A DNA stretch of 19,784 bases from an uncultured Eubacteriales bacterium (lineage in GTDB: Bacteria; Bacillota; Clostridia; Oscillospirales; CAG-272). The position numbers were made by a program, and so were the translations under genes. The DNA is taken from NCBI GenBank assembly GCA_900554225.1, contig USGH01000020.1, positions 1 to 19,784 on the forward strand, given 5' to 3'. Below, in pieces: positions 13,262-19,784 of this stretch (position 1 is its first letter; each line of letters begins with the position of its first letter). The notes beneath the pieces were generated by a model. It worked only from the letters and a program-made list of their open reading frames with translations, did not search any database and had not been told where the DNA came from.

Positions 13262-15763
13262 ATGCAGATCGGATTCACGAAAAAGGCGCAGAACGCACTG
13301 AACCGCGCGCTATATTATGCCTGCGAAATGGGTCACACCTGCGTCGGCAGCGAACATCTGCTGCTCGGACTACTGTCGGAAAAGGAGGGCGTGGCGGAAT
13401 CGATCCTGGAACGGCGCGGGATCACGTTCGACGCCACACGGGAGCTGATCCGGGAACACGTCGGTACCGGAGAAGCCACCCGATTGACCGCCGCCGACAT
13501 CACACCCCGGACCAAAAAGATCATCGAAGCCTCTGCCAGAGTCGCGATGGATCTCGGACACGGCTACATCGGCACGGAGCATCTCCTGTGCGCGATCTGT
13601 GACGAGCCGGAATGCTTTGCCGTCGGTCTCCTGCAGGCACAGGGCGTGGTCGCCGCGGATGTAAAACGGGACATCGTGTCGTATTTCGGACAGAGCGAGG
13701 GGGAGAAGGCGGATAAAAACAGCAAAGCGGCGGAAAACGATCTGAAGGACGCCGCCACCCTCTCTTCCTACGGCAGAAATCTCTGCAAAATGGCGAGAGA
13801 GGGCAAGATCGATCCCATCATCGGCAGAAACACAGAGACGGAGCGGGTGATCCAGATCCTCTCGCGCCGGACGAAAAACAACCCGTGTCTGATCGGTGAA
13901 CCCGGCGTCGGCAAAACTGCCGTGGTCGAGGGACTGGCACAGCGGATCGTGGACGGCATGGTCCCGGATACCCTGCGGGACAAGGTGATCGTCACACTCG
14001 ATCTGTCCGCCATGATCGCGGGTGCCAAATACCGCGGCGAATTTGAGGAACGGATGAAGAACGTCATGGACGAGGTGCGCCGGAATCCCGACATCATCCT
14101 CTTTATCGATGAGATCCACACCATCATCGGCGCGGGCGGTGCGGAGGGTGCCGTGGATGCCGCAAATATCCTGAAGCCCGCTCTGGCACGGGGCGAGATC
14201 CAGGTGATCGGCGCGACGACCATCGACGAATACCGCCGTCACATCGAAAAGGACGCGGCACTCGAAAGACGGTTCCAATCCGTACTGGTCGGGGAGCCTA
14301 TGCCGGAGGAAGCCGTACAGATTCTGTTCGGTCTGCGGGATAAATATGAGGCACACCACAAGCTCAAAATCAGCGATGACGCGATCCGTGCGGCAGTTTC
14401 TCTATCGGTGCGGTACATCGGCGACCGATTCCTGCCCGACAAGGCGATAGACCTTATCGATGAAGCGGCAAGCAAAAAGCGGATCTCCTCCTTCATGCCC
14501 TCTGCGGATATGCGCGATACGGAAAATAAGCTCAAGTCGGTGACGGCGGAAAAGGAAGAAGCGATCCTTGCGGAGGATTATGAACGCGCCGCCCGATTGC
14601 GCGATGCGGAAAAAACGCTCACCGATACGCTCAATGCCATGAAAGGCACCGGACAAAAGGCAGTCGATCTGACCGTAACGGAGGACGACATTGCCGATAT
14701 TGTGACCGCATGGACGGGGATACCGGTCAAGAAGCTGGCATCCGAGGAGGGAGAGCGGCTGCTGCATCTCGACGAAATCCTCAAAAAGCGGATCATCGGA
14801 CAGGATGAAGCCGTAGAAGCCGTCGCGCGTGCCATCCGTCGCGGTCGCATGGGATTGAAGGATCCGCGCAGACCGTTCGGTTCCTTCCTGTTCCTCGGTC
14901 CGACCGGCGTGGGAAAAACGGAGTTGACCAAGGCCCTTGCCGAGGTGATGTTCGGGGATGAGGGGGCTATGATCCGTGTCGACATGTCCGAATACATGGA
15001 GAAGCACAGCGTATCGAAGATGATCGGTTCGCCGCCGGGATACGTCGGATACGATGAGGGCGGTCAGCTCACAGAAAAGATCCGCCGCCATCCGTATTCC
15101 GTGGTCCTGTTTGACGAGATCGAAAAGGCACACCCGGATGTGTTCAACATCATGCTCCAGATTCTGGAGGACGGCATTCTCACCGACGCACAGGGCAGGA
15201 AGGTCGATTTCAAGAACACAATTCTCATCATGACCTCCAATGTCGGGGCTGCGGGCTTTACGGCAAAGAGCCATCCGCTTGGATTTGCAGCCACGGGAGA
15301 CGCAGAGATGCGCGAGGAGGAAAAACAGCGCGATGCGGTAATGGAGGCTCTGAAAGCCACATTCAAGCCGGAATTTCTCAATCGTCTCGACGAAATCATC
15401 CTCTTCCACAAGCTTGACAAGGCGGACATTGAAAAAATCACGCAGATCTTACTCTCCGAGGTGGAAAAACGCGTAGAGGGACTGGGGATACACGTCGTCT
15501 TTTCGCCGGAGGTCATATCGTACCTTGCCGACGCGGGGTTCGATCCCGTATACGGTGCAAGACCACTGCGCAGGGCGATCGTCCGCCGGATAGAGGATCC
15601 ACTGTCCGAGGAGATGCTGCGCGGCACGATCCATACGGGAGACAACGCAGAAGCGGTTCTGGCAGATGGTACGATCATGTTCCGGCGTACCGATACGCCC
15701 GCTCCGGTGGATGAAAACACGCGGATCCCGGTGGCGGAAACTGCCGATACTGCCGCGAAATGA
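13262..15763 (+). CDS. clpC: ClpC, AAA+ unfoldase of the Clp protease
   Basis: An 833-residue Hsp100 protein of the ClpC type. Residues 1-145 hold the two-repeat N domain that receives adaptors and phosphoarginine. AAA1 has Walker A GEPGVGKT (212-219) and Walker B ILFIDE (279-284). The middle region carries a UVR-like segment (about 428-455), characteristic of ClpC rather than ClpB. AAA2 has Walker A GPTGVGKT (546-553) and Walker B VVLFDE (614-619). LGF at 673-675 is in place for the ClpP-docking loop. The C-terminal extension after about 805 is hydrophilic. It uses ATP to unfold CtsR and phosphoarginine-tagged proteins for ClpP. ATG 13262 follows AAGGGGG (13248-13254). It is last in the operon, separated from mcsB by an unusually long structured gap. 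Confidence 0.97.
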   Translation: MQIGFTKKAQNALNRALYYACEMGHTCVGSEHLLLGLLSEKEGVAESILERRGITFDATRELIREHVGTGEATRLTAADITPRTKKIIEASARVAMDLGHGYIGTEHLLCAICDEPECFAVGLLQAQGVVAADVKRDIVSYFGQSEGEKADKNSKAAENDLKDAATLSSYGRNLCKMAREGKIDPIIGRNTETERVIQILSRRTKNNPCLIGEPGVGKTAVVEGLAQRIVDGMVPDTLRDKVIVTLDLSAMIAGAKYRGEFEERMKNVMDEVRRNPDIILFIDEIHTIIGAGGAEGAVDAANILKPALARGEIQVIGATTIDEYRRHIEKDAALERRFQSVLVGEPMPEEAVQILFGLRDKYEAHHKLKISDDAIRAAVSLSVRYIGDRFLPDKAIDLIDEAASKKRISSFMPSADMRDTENKLKSVTAEKEEAILAEDYERAARLRDAEKTLTDTLNAMKGTGQKAVDLTVTEDDIADIVTAWTGIPVKKLASEEGERLLHLDEILKKRIIGQDEAVEAVARAIRRGRMGLKDPRRPFGSFLFLGPTGVGKTELTKALAEVMFGDEGAMIRVDMSEYMEKHSVSKMIGSPPGYVGYDEGGQLTEKIRRHPYSVVLFDEIEKAHPDVFNIMLQILEDGILTDAQGRKVDFKNTILIMTSNVGAAGFTAKSHPLGFAATGDAEMREEEKQRDAVMEALKATFKPEFLNRLDEIILFHKLDKADIEKITQILLSEVEKRVEGLGIHVVFSPEVISYLADAGFDPVYGARPLRRAIVRRIEDPLSEEMLRGTIHTGDNAEAVLADGTIMFRRTDTPAPVDENTRIPVAETADTAAK

Positions 15764-15789
15764 TCCGACAAAAGCACAAGGCAAGAGAA

Positions 15790-15825
15790 CCGTATCCGAC
15801 AAAAATCGGGTGCGGCTTTCTTTTT
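15790..15825 (+). terminator. Intrinsic terminator of the ctsR-clpC operon
   Basis: CCGTATCCGA (15790-15799) pairs with TCGGGTGCGG (15806-15815), 10 positions with two G-U, around CAAAAA, followed by CTTTCTTTTT (15816-15825). Confidence 0.9.
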
Positions 15826-15829
15826 GCCC

Positions 15830-15858
15830 TTGATTTCACACCGGATTTATGCTATGCT
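15830..15858 (+). promoter_or_regulatory. Probable SigA promoter of the alpha/beta hydrolase
   Basis: TTGATT (15830-15835) and TATGCT (15853-15858) with 17 bp between them, directly after the terminator. The start codon at 15891 has AAGGAGG (15876-15882) in front of it. Confidence 0.55.
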
Positions 15859-15890
15859 ATAGGCACGATACAAACAAGGAGGCGCGTTTC

Positions 15891-17114
15891 ATGGACGATT
15901 CCCTGCATACGGAACAGTATTTTGTACGGTACGATTACCCGCATCCCTCAGAGGAAAATCGATTGTGGCTGTCCACAGTGCGCATAGTGCCGCAGGATCC
16001 GCAATTTGTTTTGCAGATTCTGCATGGCGTGGATGAGCATAAAGGGCGGTATCTGCCGTTTATGGAGTATGTGGCACGGCACGGTGGGATTGTGGTCTGT
16101 CACGATCGGCGCGGACATGGGGAAAGCGTATTCCGGGAGGGACTCGGCTATCCCGGCGACCATCCGGACGAATACGCGCTCTCCGACATCGACGCGGTGT
16201 ATGCGTCTGTATACCAGCCCATCCCGGATGACGGACTCGTTTTGATACAGGACGACGACTATCCCCGTATCGATCCGCTGCCCCGGTATCTGCTCGGTTT
16301 TTCGATGGGTTCTCTCGAAGCGGCGGCATATCTCGGTGCCAATGACACAGGGCTTGCCGGGTGCTTTTTCTGCGGAATGCCCCATCGGGAGCCGTTTGTG
16401 AATCTCGCGCGGCTATGGGTGTGGCTCCTATCCTTATGCGGCGGGGAGAGTGCCCGTCCGTTTCTCATGAATCTGTACGCGCTCGATCGCTACAACGCGG
16501 CTTTTCGCAAAAACGCGCGTCATGATGACAGCGGGGATCGATTCCGCCTGTCCGACCTAAAATCGCTCTCCTTTGCGGAAATGGAAGAGGAGCTTGCCAA
16601 GATGGAAGAAGAGGATCGGATACTGTCCGAGGCAGAAAAAAGCGATCCGAACCGCTCCGCGAACGATTTTCTCTGGCTGTCCGAGGATGAGGACAATCGG
16701 AAACGATTCGCTGCCGATCCGCTCTGTGGTGCCGACATGACCATCGCGCTTTTCCGGTATCTCCTCCGCCTTGTCCACGATGCCTACAAGAGCGCGTATT
16801 ACGACCGCCACAACCGCACCATTCCGCTCTGGTTCTTCTCCGGAGAACACGATCCGATCGCCGGCGGAGAAAAGCATACGGCAGATACCGTGCGCTTTTT
16901 CCGGGACATCGGATACAATAATGTAGAAAACCGCCTGTTTCCCCATATGCGCCACGAGATTTTCGAGGATGCCGACAGAGAAGCGGCATATCAGGCGGTC
17001 ACGGACGCGATCGATTACGTGAACGATACGGCAGCGACAATCCTGTGCGATCTGCACCGTGCGGAAGCGGAGGCGTATACGGAACAGTTTGGCGCAAACG
17101 AGACGGAAAAATAA
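15891..17114 (+). CDS. Alpha/beta hydrolase, monoacylglycerol-lipase/lysophospholipase type
   Basis: A 407-residue soluble protein of the Hydrolase_4 (serine aminopeptidase S33/monoglyceride lipase) type. LQILHGVDEHKGRY (41-54) gives the oxyanion-hole HG, followed by DRRGHGES (72-79). The nucleophile elbow is GFSMGS with S139. The acid is probably D321 (FSGEHDP) and the histidine H355 (PHMRHEIF). Relatives are usually 270-310 residues; the extra length is mostly an acidic, helical lid-like insertion (about 205-280) and a Glu-rich tail. Such enzymes cleave acyl esters of glycerol or phospholipids; the substrate here is unknown. ATG 15891 has a near-perfect ribosome site, while an in-frame upstream ATG at 15849 lies within the promoter. 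It converges on the M50 gene, 12 bp away, with no visible terminator between them. Confidence 0.9.
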   Translation: MDDSLHTEQYFVRYDYPHPSEENRLWLSTVRIVPQDPQFVLQILHGVDEHKGRYLPFMEYVARHGGIVVCHDRRGHGESVFREGLGYPGDHPDEYALSDIDAVYASVYQPIPDDGLVLIQDDDYPRIDPLPRYLLGFSMGSLEAAAYLGANDTGLAGCFFCGMPHREPFVNLARLWVWLLSLCGGESARPFLMNLYALDRYNAAFRKNARHDDSGDRFRLSDLKSLSFAEMEEELAKMEEEDRILSEAEKSDPNRSANDFLWLSEDEDNRKRFAADPLCGADMTIALFRYLLRLVHDAYKSAYYDRHNRTIPLWFFSGEHDPIAGGEKHTADTVRFFRDIGYNNVENRLFPHMRHEIFEDADREAAYQAVTDAIDYVNDTAATILCDLHRAEAEAYTEQFGANETEK

Positions 17115-17126
17115 CGCTGTGCCGTT

Positions 17127-17618
17127 TCAGTGCGGATCCACACCACGCATATGACCGCAGAGAAAGGCAAGCGCGGCGAGGAGAAGACCGAAATTCACCT
17201 CCACGCGCAGGCAGATCCAGAGTACGGCGATCCAGAGCAGCACTACGGTGCAAAACGACAGAGAGCGCGCGATCCGACAGGCGGTATCCGGCAGAAACCA
17301 GAGGGACAATATTGTCTCCACCGCCGCACCGCCGTCCAGACCATGTATCGGCAGAAGATTGCAGCCACTGAGCGTCAGATGGAAAAACACGCCATTTTCC
17401 AGACCGCAGAGATGAGAGATCCATGCGGCAAGGAGTCCGGCAACGCTTCCGGCAAGTAGTACGCACAGCTCCCGTCCATACGACACTGCGTCATACGCCA
17501 TCGACAGCCGGAAGCCCAGCAGCCCGACGCGCAGTCTTCGCACAGGAACGCCGCAGAGGATCGCCGCAAGCAGATGTCCGCCCTCATGAACCGCCACGGC
17601 ACAGAGAAACGAAAGCAT
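17127..17618 (-). CDS. Minimal M50-family (site-2 type) intramembrane metalloprotease
   Basis: A 163-residue, very hydrophobic protein. The zinc motif HEGGH (11-15) lies in the first membrane segment, and the second conserved region NLLPIHGLDGG (87-97) supplies the third zinc ligand, D95. These place it with SpoIVFB-like site-2 proteases. It is shorter than usual (SpoIVFB is close to 290 residues) and lacks the CBS domain. It may cleave a membrane-anchored regulator, in sporulation or envelope stress (inference). ATG 17618 was preferred to GTG 17624, which has no spacing from the AGGAGG ribosome site (complement of 17624-17629). That site overlaps the stop of the upstream small membrane protein, so the two are translationally coupled. 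Confidence 0.8.
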   Translation of the reverse strand: MLSFLCAVAVHEGGHLLAAILCGVPVRRLRVGLLGFRLSMAYDAVSYGRELCVLLAGSVAGLLAAWISHLCGLENGVFFHLTLSGCNLLPIHGLDGGAAVETILSLWFLPDTACRIARSLSFCTVVLLWIAVLWICLRVEVNFGLLLAALAFLCGHMRGVDPH

Positions 17619-17628
17619 ATCCACCTCC

Positions 17629-17946
17629 TCAGCCGATCAGCAATGCCGAAAGCACATCGGACAGGTATTCCCAGAGGTTCCATTCGCCATCGAGAAATCC
17701 GGCAGGCTCTCCCTCTGTTGGAACACCGTATGCCGGGTGCGAAAGTGCCATCACAGATACCGCGTCCGAGGGGATCTCGGGAACCGTCCTGCCATGCCGG
17801 ATCTCCATGGCACAGAAGCATACCGCCGCCGTGCATCCGAGAATGAGGACCCACCGTGGCGCACGGGATGAGGGCTTTGGCTCCTCCCGCTGTCTGCCCC
17901 GCGGTTTGCCGAACATACACCTTTCCATAGGAAGCTGTTTTTTCAC
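17629..17946 (-). CDS. Small single-pass membrane protein, possible partner of the M50 protease
   Basis: A 105-residue protein that I do not recognise. It has a basic cytoplasmic start (1-31), one membrane segment (about 32-48, WVLILGCTAAVCFCAM) and an external part of about 55 residues ending in a hydrophobic helix (LWEYLSDVLSALLIG). Its stop overlaps the ribosome site of the protease gene. The position and single membrane span recall SpoIVFA, the inhibitor that precedes SpoIVFB, but the LytM/M23-like domain of SpoIVFA is absent. It could be an inhibitor, scaffold or substrate of the protease. The start is GTG 17946, with GGAGGG nine bases upstream; ATG 17928 is an alternative without a visible ribosome site. 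Confidence 0.65.
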   Translation of the reverse strand: MKKQLPMERCMFGKPRGRQREEPKPSSRAPRWVLILGCTAAVCFCAMEIRHGRTVPEIPSDAVSVMALSHPAYGVPTEGEPAGFLDGEWNLWEYLSDVLSALLIG

Positions 17947-18037
17947 AATTCCGTTCCCTCCGATCCTTGAAAAATAGGCTGATTGCGACTCTTTTTGTCT
18001 TTTTCCGCACTCATTTTTGCTTCTCTGCGTATCCCCG

Positions 18038-18066
18038 TTGACATCCCCGGCGTACTCGTCTATAAT
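18038..18066 (+). promoter_or_regulatory. Consensus SigA promoter of the sulfate-activation operon
   Basis: TTGACA (18038-18043), 17-bp spacer, TATAAT (18061-18066): perfect at both hexamers. The expected start near 18073 leaves a short leader of about 35 bases before ATG 18108. No palindrome or T-box-like structure is visible in the leader, so control, if any, should lie upstream or at the promoter. Confidence 0.9.
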
Positions 18067-18107
18067 GTATTTGTATTCTTATGACTCCAAAGCAGAGAGG
18101 TTGTCGT

Positions 18108-19583
18108 ATGTCCACAAATCACATCACGCCGTACCGTTCCGCTTTATCCACGGTGGATCGGCTTCGTGTTACCCATACCCGTCCGGCGGTTTTCTGGATG
18201 ACAGGACTGTCCGGCTCCGGCAAATCCACCATTGCATCGCACCTGGAAAAGCTGTTGGCCGATGCGGGACACGCCGTATTCATGCTCGACGGCGATACGG
18301 TACGGACCGGACTTTGCCGCGGTCTTGGCTTCTCCCCGGAGGACAGGACCGAAAATCTCCGCCGCATCGCCGAATGCGCACGTCTCCTTGCCATGTCCGG
18401 ACAGATCGTGGTCGTCTGCGCCATTTCTCCGACAGCGGCGTCAAGAAGCGCGGCACGGGAAATCATCGAGCGGGACAGCGGCATCGTGTTCCATGAGGTC
18501 TACGTAAAGGCATCTGTGGAGATCTGCGCCGGACGGGATCCCAAAGGTCTTTATCAAAAAGCGTTTGCCGGGGAAATTGCGGATTTCACCGGGGTTTCCG
18601 CTCCGTATGAGGTACCGGAAAAGCCCGATATTGTCCTCGACACGGCAAATGTGGACGCAGACACCCTCGCTATGACGTTATATAACGCCGCCATGGACGA
18701 CATCTACCGCCCGACGTATCTGCTGTCCCGGATGCTCTCCTGCGGTGCGCGCGCTGCCCATACCATTTTATCGATCTACAATGGCGATTATGCCGTTTCC
18801 TTCAAGGAGGACTCCTCCCCGCTGACCACCGCCGACACAAGCTCCGACGCGGTGATCTCGGCATATCTCGCAGAAGCATTTCCGGAATACGATATGCTCT
18901 CCGAGGAGGAAGCGGACGATACACGCGACGCACACGGGATCCCGAAACGGCTGAACGGCTGCGGCACCTTCATCGTCGATCCCCTGGACGGCACAAAGGA
19001 ATTCATCCACCGCAACGGCGAATTCTGCGTCAGCATCGGATTTGCGGATCATCATCGTGTGCTGGCAGGTGTGATCGCGGTTCCGGTGCAGGGACTTCTC
19101 TATTACGCCATGGAGGGACACGGCGCGTACAGGCTCACTCTGCCGGATGGGTTTGGCGGAGAGCTGCCGGACGAAGCCTGGTTTGAGCGCGTACTCTTTG
19201 ACAAATCCACACGGATTCACGTTTCCGACCGGCACGAGGCACTGCGCATCATGGCAAGCCGCTCCCATGGCGACCGTCAGACCGAGGCGATCCTCACGGA
19301 CAACGCATCCCGTATCGGCGAGGTGATCACGGCGGGCAGCTGTCTCAAGGGCTGTCTCATCGCGGAGGGAAAGGCGGACGTACACTATCGCTACGGTGCG
19401 TTCATGAAGGAGTGGGACACCGCCGGCATGGAGATTCTCTGCAAGGAGGCAGGCGCGTCGTTTACGGATGTACATGGCAAGCCGCTCTGCGCCAACCGTG
19501 CCGATCCCGTCAACCGCAACGGCTTCCGCATTCTCAACACACCGCAGTCCGCACTGGACACAACAAACGCGGACGCATTATAA
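18108..19583 (+). CDS. APS kinase-PAP phosphatase fusion (CysC-CysQ)
   Basis: A 491-residue two-domain protein. Residues 1-197 are adenylylsulfate kinase (CysC): Walker A GLSGSGKS (33-40), LDGDTVRTGLC (60-70), RRIAECARL (85-93), RDPKGLYQKA (143-152) and FTGVSAPYE (160-168). Residues about 200-480 are a 3'(2'),5'-bisphosphate nucleotidase (CysQ, inositol-monophosphatase superfamily): KEDSSPLTTAD (233-243), the E-rich metal-binding site LSEEEAD (264-270), DPLDGTKEF (291-299) and WDTAGMEIL (436-444). The first domain makes PAPS from APS and ATP; the second dephosphorylates PAP, the by-product of PAPS use. Both motif sets look intact, so both activities are likely. It precedes cysD, whose product helps make APS. 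ATG 18108 has GAGAGG at 7 bp; upstream in-frame ATG 18081 has no ribosome site. Confidence 0.93.
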   Translation: MSTNHITPYRSALSTVDRLRVTHTRPAVFWMTGLSGSGKSTIASHLEKLLADAGHAVFMLDGDTVRTGLCRGLGFSPEDRTENLRRIAECARLLAMSGQIVVVCAISPTAASRSAAREIIERDSGIVFHEVYVKASVEICAGRDPKGLYQKAFAGEIADFTGVSAPYEVPEKPDIVLDTANVDADTLAMTLYNAAMDDIYRPTYLLSRMLSCGARAAHTILSIYNGDYAVSFKEDSSPLTTADTSSDAVISAYLAEAFPEYDMLSEEEADDTRDAHGIPKRLNGCGTFIVDPLDGTKEFIHRNGEFCVSIGFADHHRVLAGVIAVPVQGLLYYAMEGHGAYRLTLPDGFGGELPDEAWFERVLFDKSTRIHVSDRHEALRIMASRSHGDRQTEAILTDNASRIGEVITAGSCLKGCLIAEGKADVHYRYGAFMKEWDTAGMEILCKEAGASFTDVHGKPLCANRADPVNRNGFRILNTPQSALDTTNADAL

Positions 19584-19650
19584 AGCGCACATCCCGGCAC
19601 CGACCTGTAACGCGCCGGTCGCATGGGAGAAAGGATAAATTGGCAAGTTT

Positions 19651-19784
19651 ATGAATTACAGTCATCTCGATATGCTCGAATCCCGGAGCATTCACATTCT
19701 GCGGGAATCCTACGCCGCATTCAAGAATCTGTGTATGCTCTGGTCGATCGGCAAGGACACCACGGTGCTTCTATCACTGGCGCG
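19651..19784 (+). CDS. cysD: CysD, sulfate adenylyltransferase subunit 2, 5' part only
   Basis: Only the first 44 codons are in the window: LESRSIHILRESYAAFKNLCMLWSIGKDTTVLLSLA. This matches the start of CysD, with the PP-loop SIGKD followed by T where E. coli CysD has S. CysD, with the GTPase CysN, makes APS from sulfate and ATP, the substrate of the upstream kinase domain. The gap to the CysC-CysQ gene is 67 bp, with a small CGACC/GGTCG inverted repeat (about 19600-19621) and no promoter, so one operon is likely; cysN probably follows outside the window. The best ribosome-site match, AGAAAGGA, ends about 18 bp before the ATG, further than usual, and an in-frame TAA just upstream rules out a longer start. 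Confidence 0.92.
   Translation, partial: MNYSHLDMLESRSIHILRESYAAFKNLCMLWSIGKDTTVLLSLA

Noticed and set aside
13370..15409. Two long minus-strand open frames (about 330 codons each) inside clpC
   Set aside because: Shadows of the conserved clpC frame; no start signals and no recognisable protein family.
17423..17977. Plus-strand open frame of 184 codons over the M50 and small membrane genes
   Set aside because: The opposite strand carries HEGGH and LDGG protease motifs, membrane segments and good ribosome sites, while this frame is basic and low-complexity without family features.
19412..19654. Open frame whose stop overlaps the cysD start as ATGA
   Set aside because: It is out of frame with the CysQ domain over most of its length and encodes a basic, low-complexity product; the overlap appears accidental.

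Overview
The window looks like a chromosomal segment of a spore-forming, moderately GC-rich Clostridia-type Firmicute, plausibly of the Oscillospiraceae/Ruminococcaceae kind. The evidence is the ctsR-mcsA-mcsB-clpC heat-shock operon, strong AGGAGG ribosome sites, SigA-type promoters, a SleC-type spore cortex-lytic locus behind a SigK-like promoter, and a small M50 (SpoIVFB-superfamily) protease. I saw no transposase, integrase, CRISPR array, tRNA or rRNA.

Left third (1-7154): a truncated chromate-transporter gene on the minus strand diverges from a LysR-type regulator. A densely palindromic intergenic region and a good SigA promoter follow. They precede two overlapping half-ABC exporters that should form a heterodimer, then a PnuC-type vitamin precursor transporter with a hairpin overlapping its promoter, then a UlaG-like metallo-beta-lactamase-fold hydrolase.

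Middle (7193-10550): a bidirectional terminator separates the hydrolase from a convergent gene for an unusual protein. That protein has an N-terminal XRE helix-turn-helix, an acidic linker and a 15-residue-period beta-solenoid repeat with a ladder of evenly spaced cysteines. Divergent from it are two overlapping genes that together correspond to SleC-type spore cortex-lytic proteins. They are preceded by an AC-N17-CATA-N3-TA (SigK-type) promoter.

Heat-shock operon (10566-15825): ctsR, mcsA, mcsB and clpC. CtsR heptamer boxes overlap and follow the promoter, the leader is structured, and a 222-bp mcsB-clpC gap holds a 10-bp perfect stem. The products act together: CtsR represses, the McsA/McsB arginine kinase inactivates CtsR and tags substrates, and ClpC unfolds them for ClpP.

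Right end (15891-19784): an alpha/beta hydrolase converges on a two-gene membrane unit (a small single-TM protein and a minimal M50 protease). Divergent from that unit, a consensus SigA promoter drives an APS kinase-PAP phosphatase (CysC-CysQ) fusion, followed by the start of cysD, i.e. a sulfate-activation operon that runs off the window.

The most notable items are the XRE-solenoid cysteine-ladder protein, the CysC-CysQ fusion, the split SleC locus with a SigK-type promoter, the palindrome cluster before the ABC operon, and the M50/small membrane protein pair.
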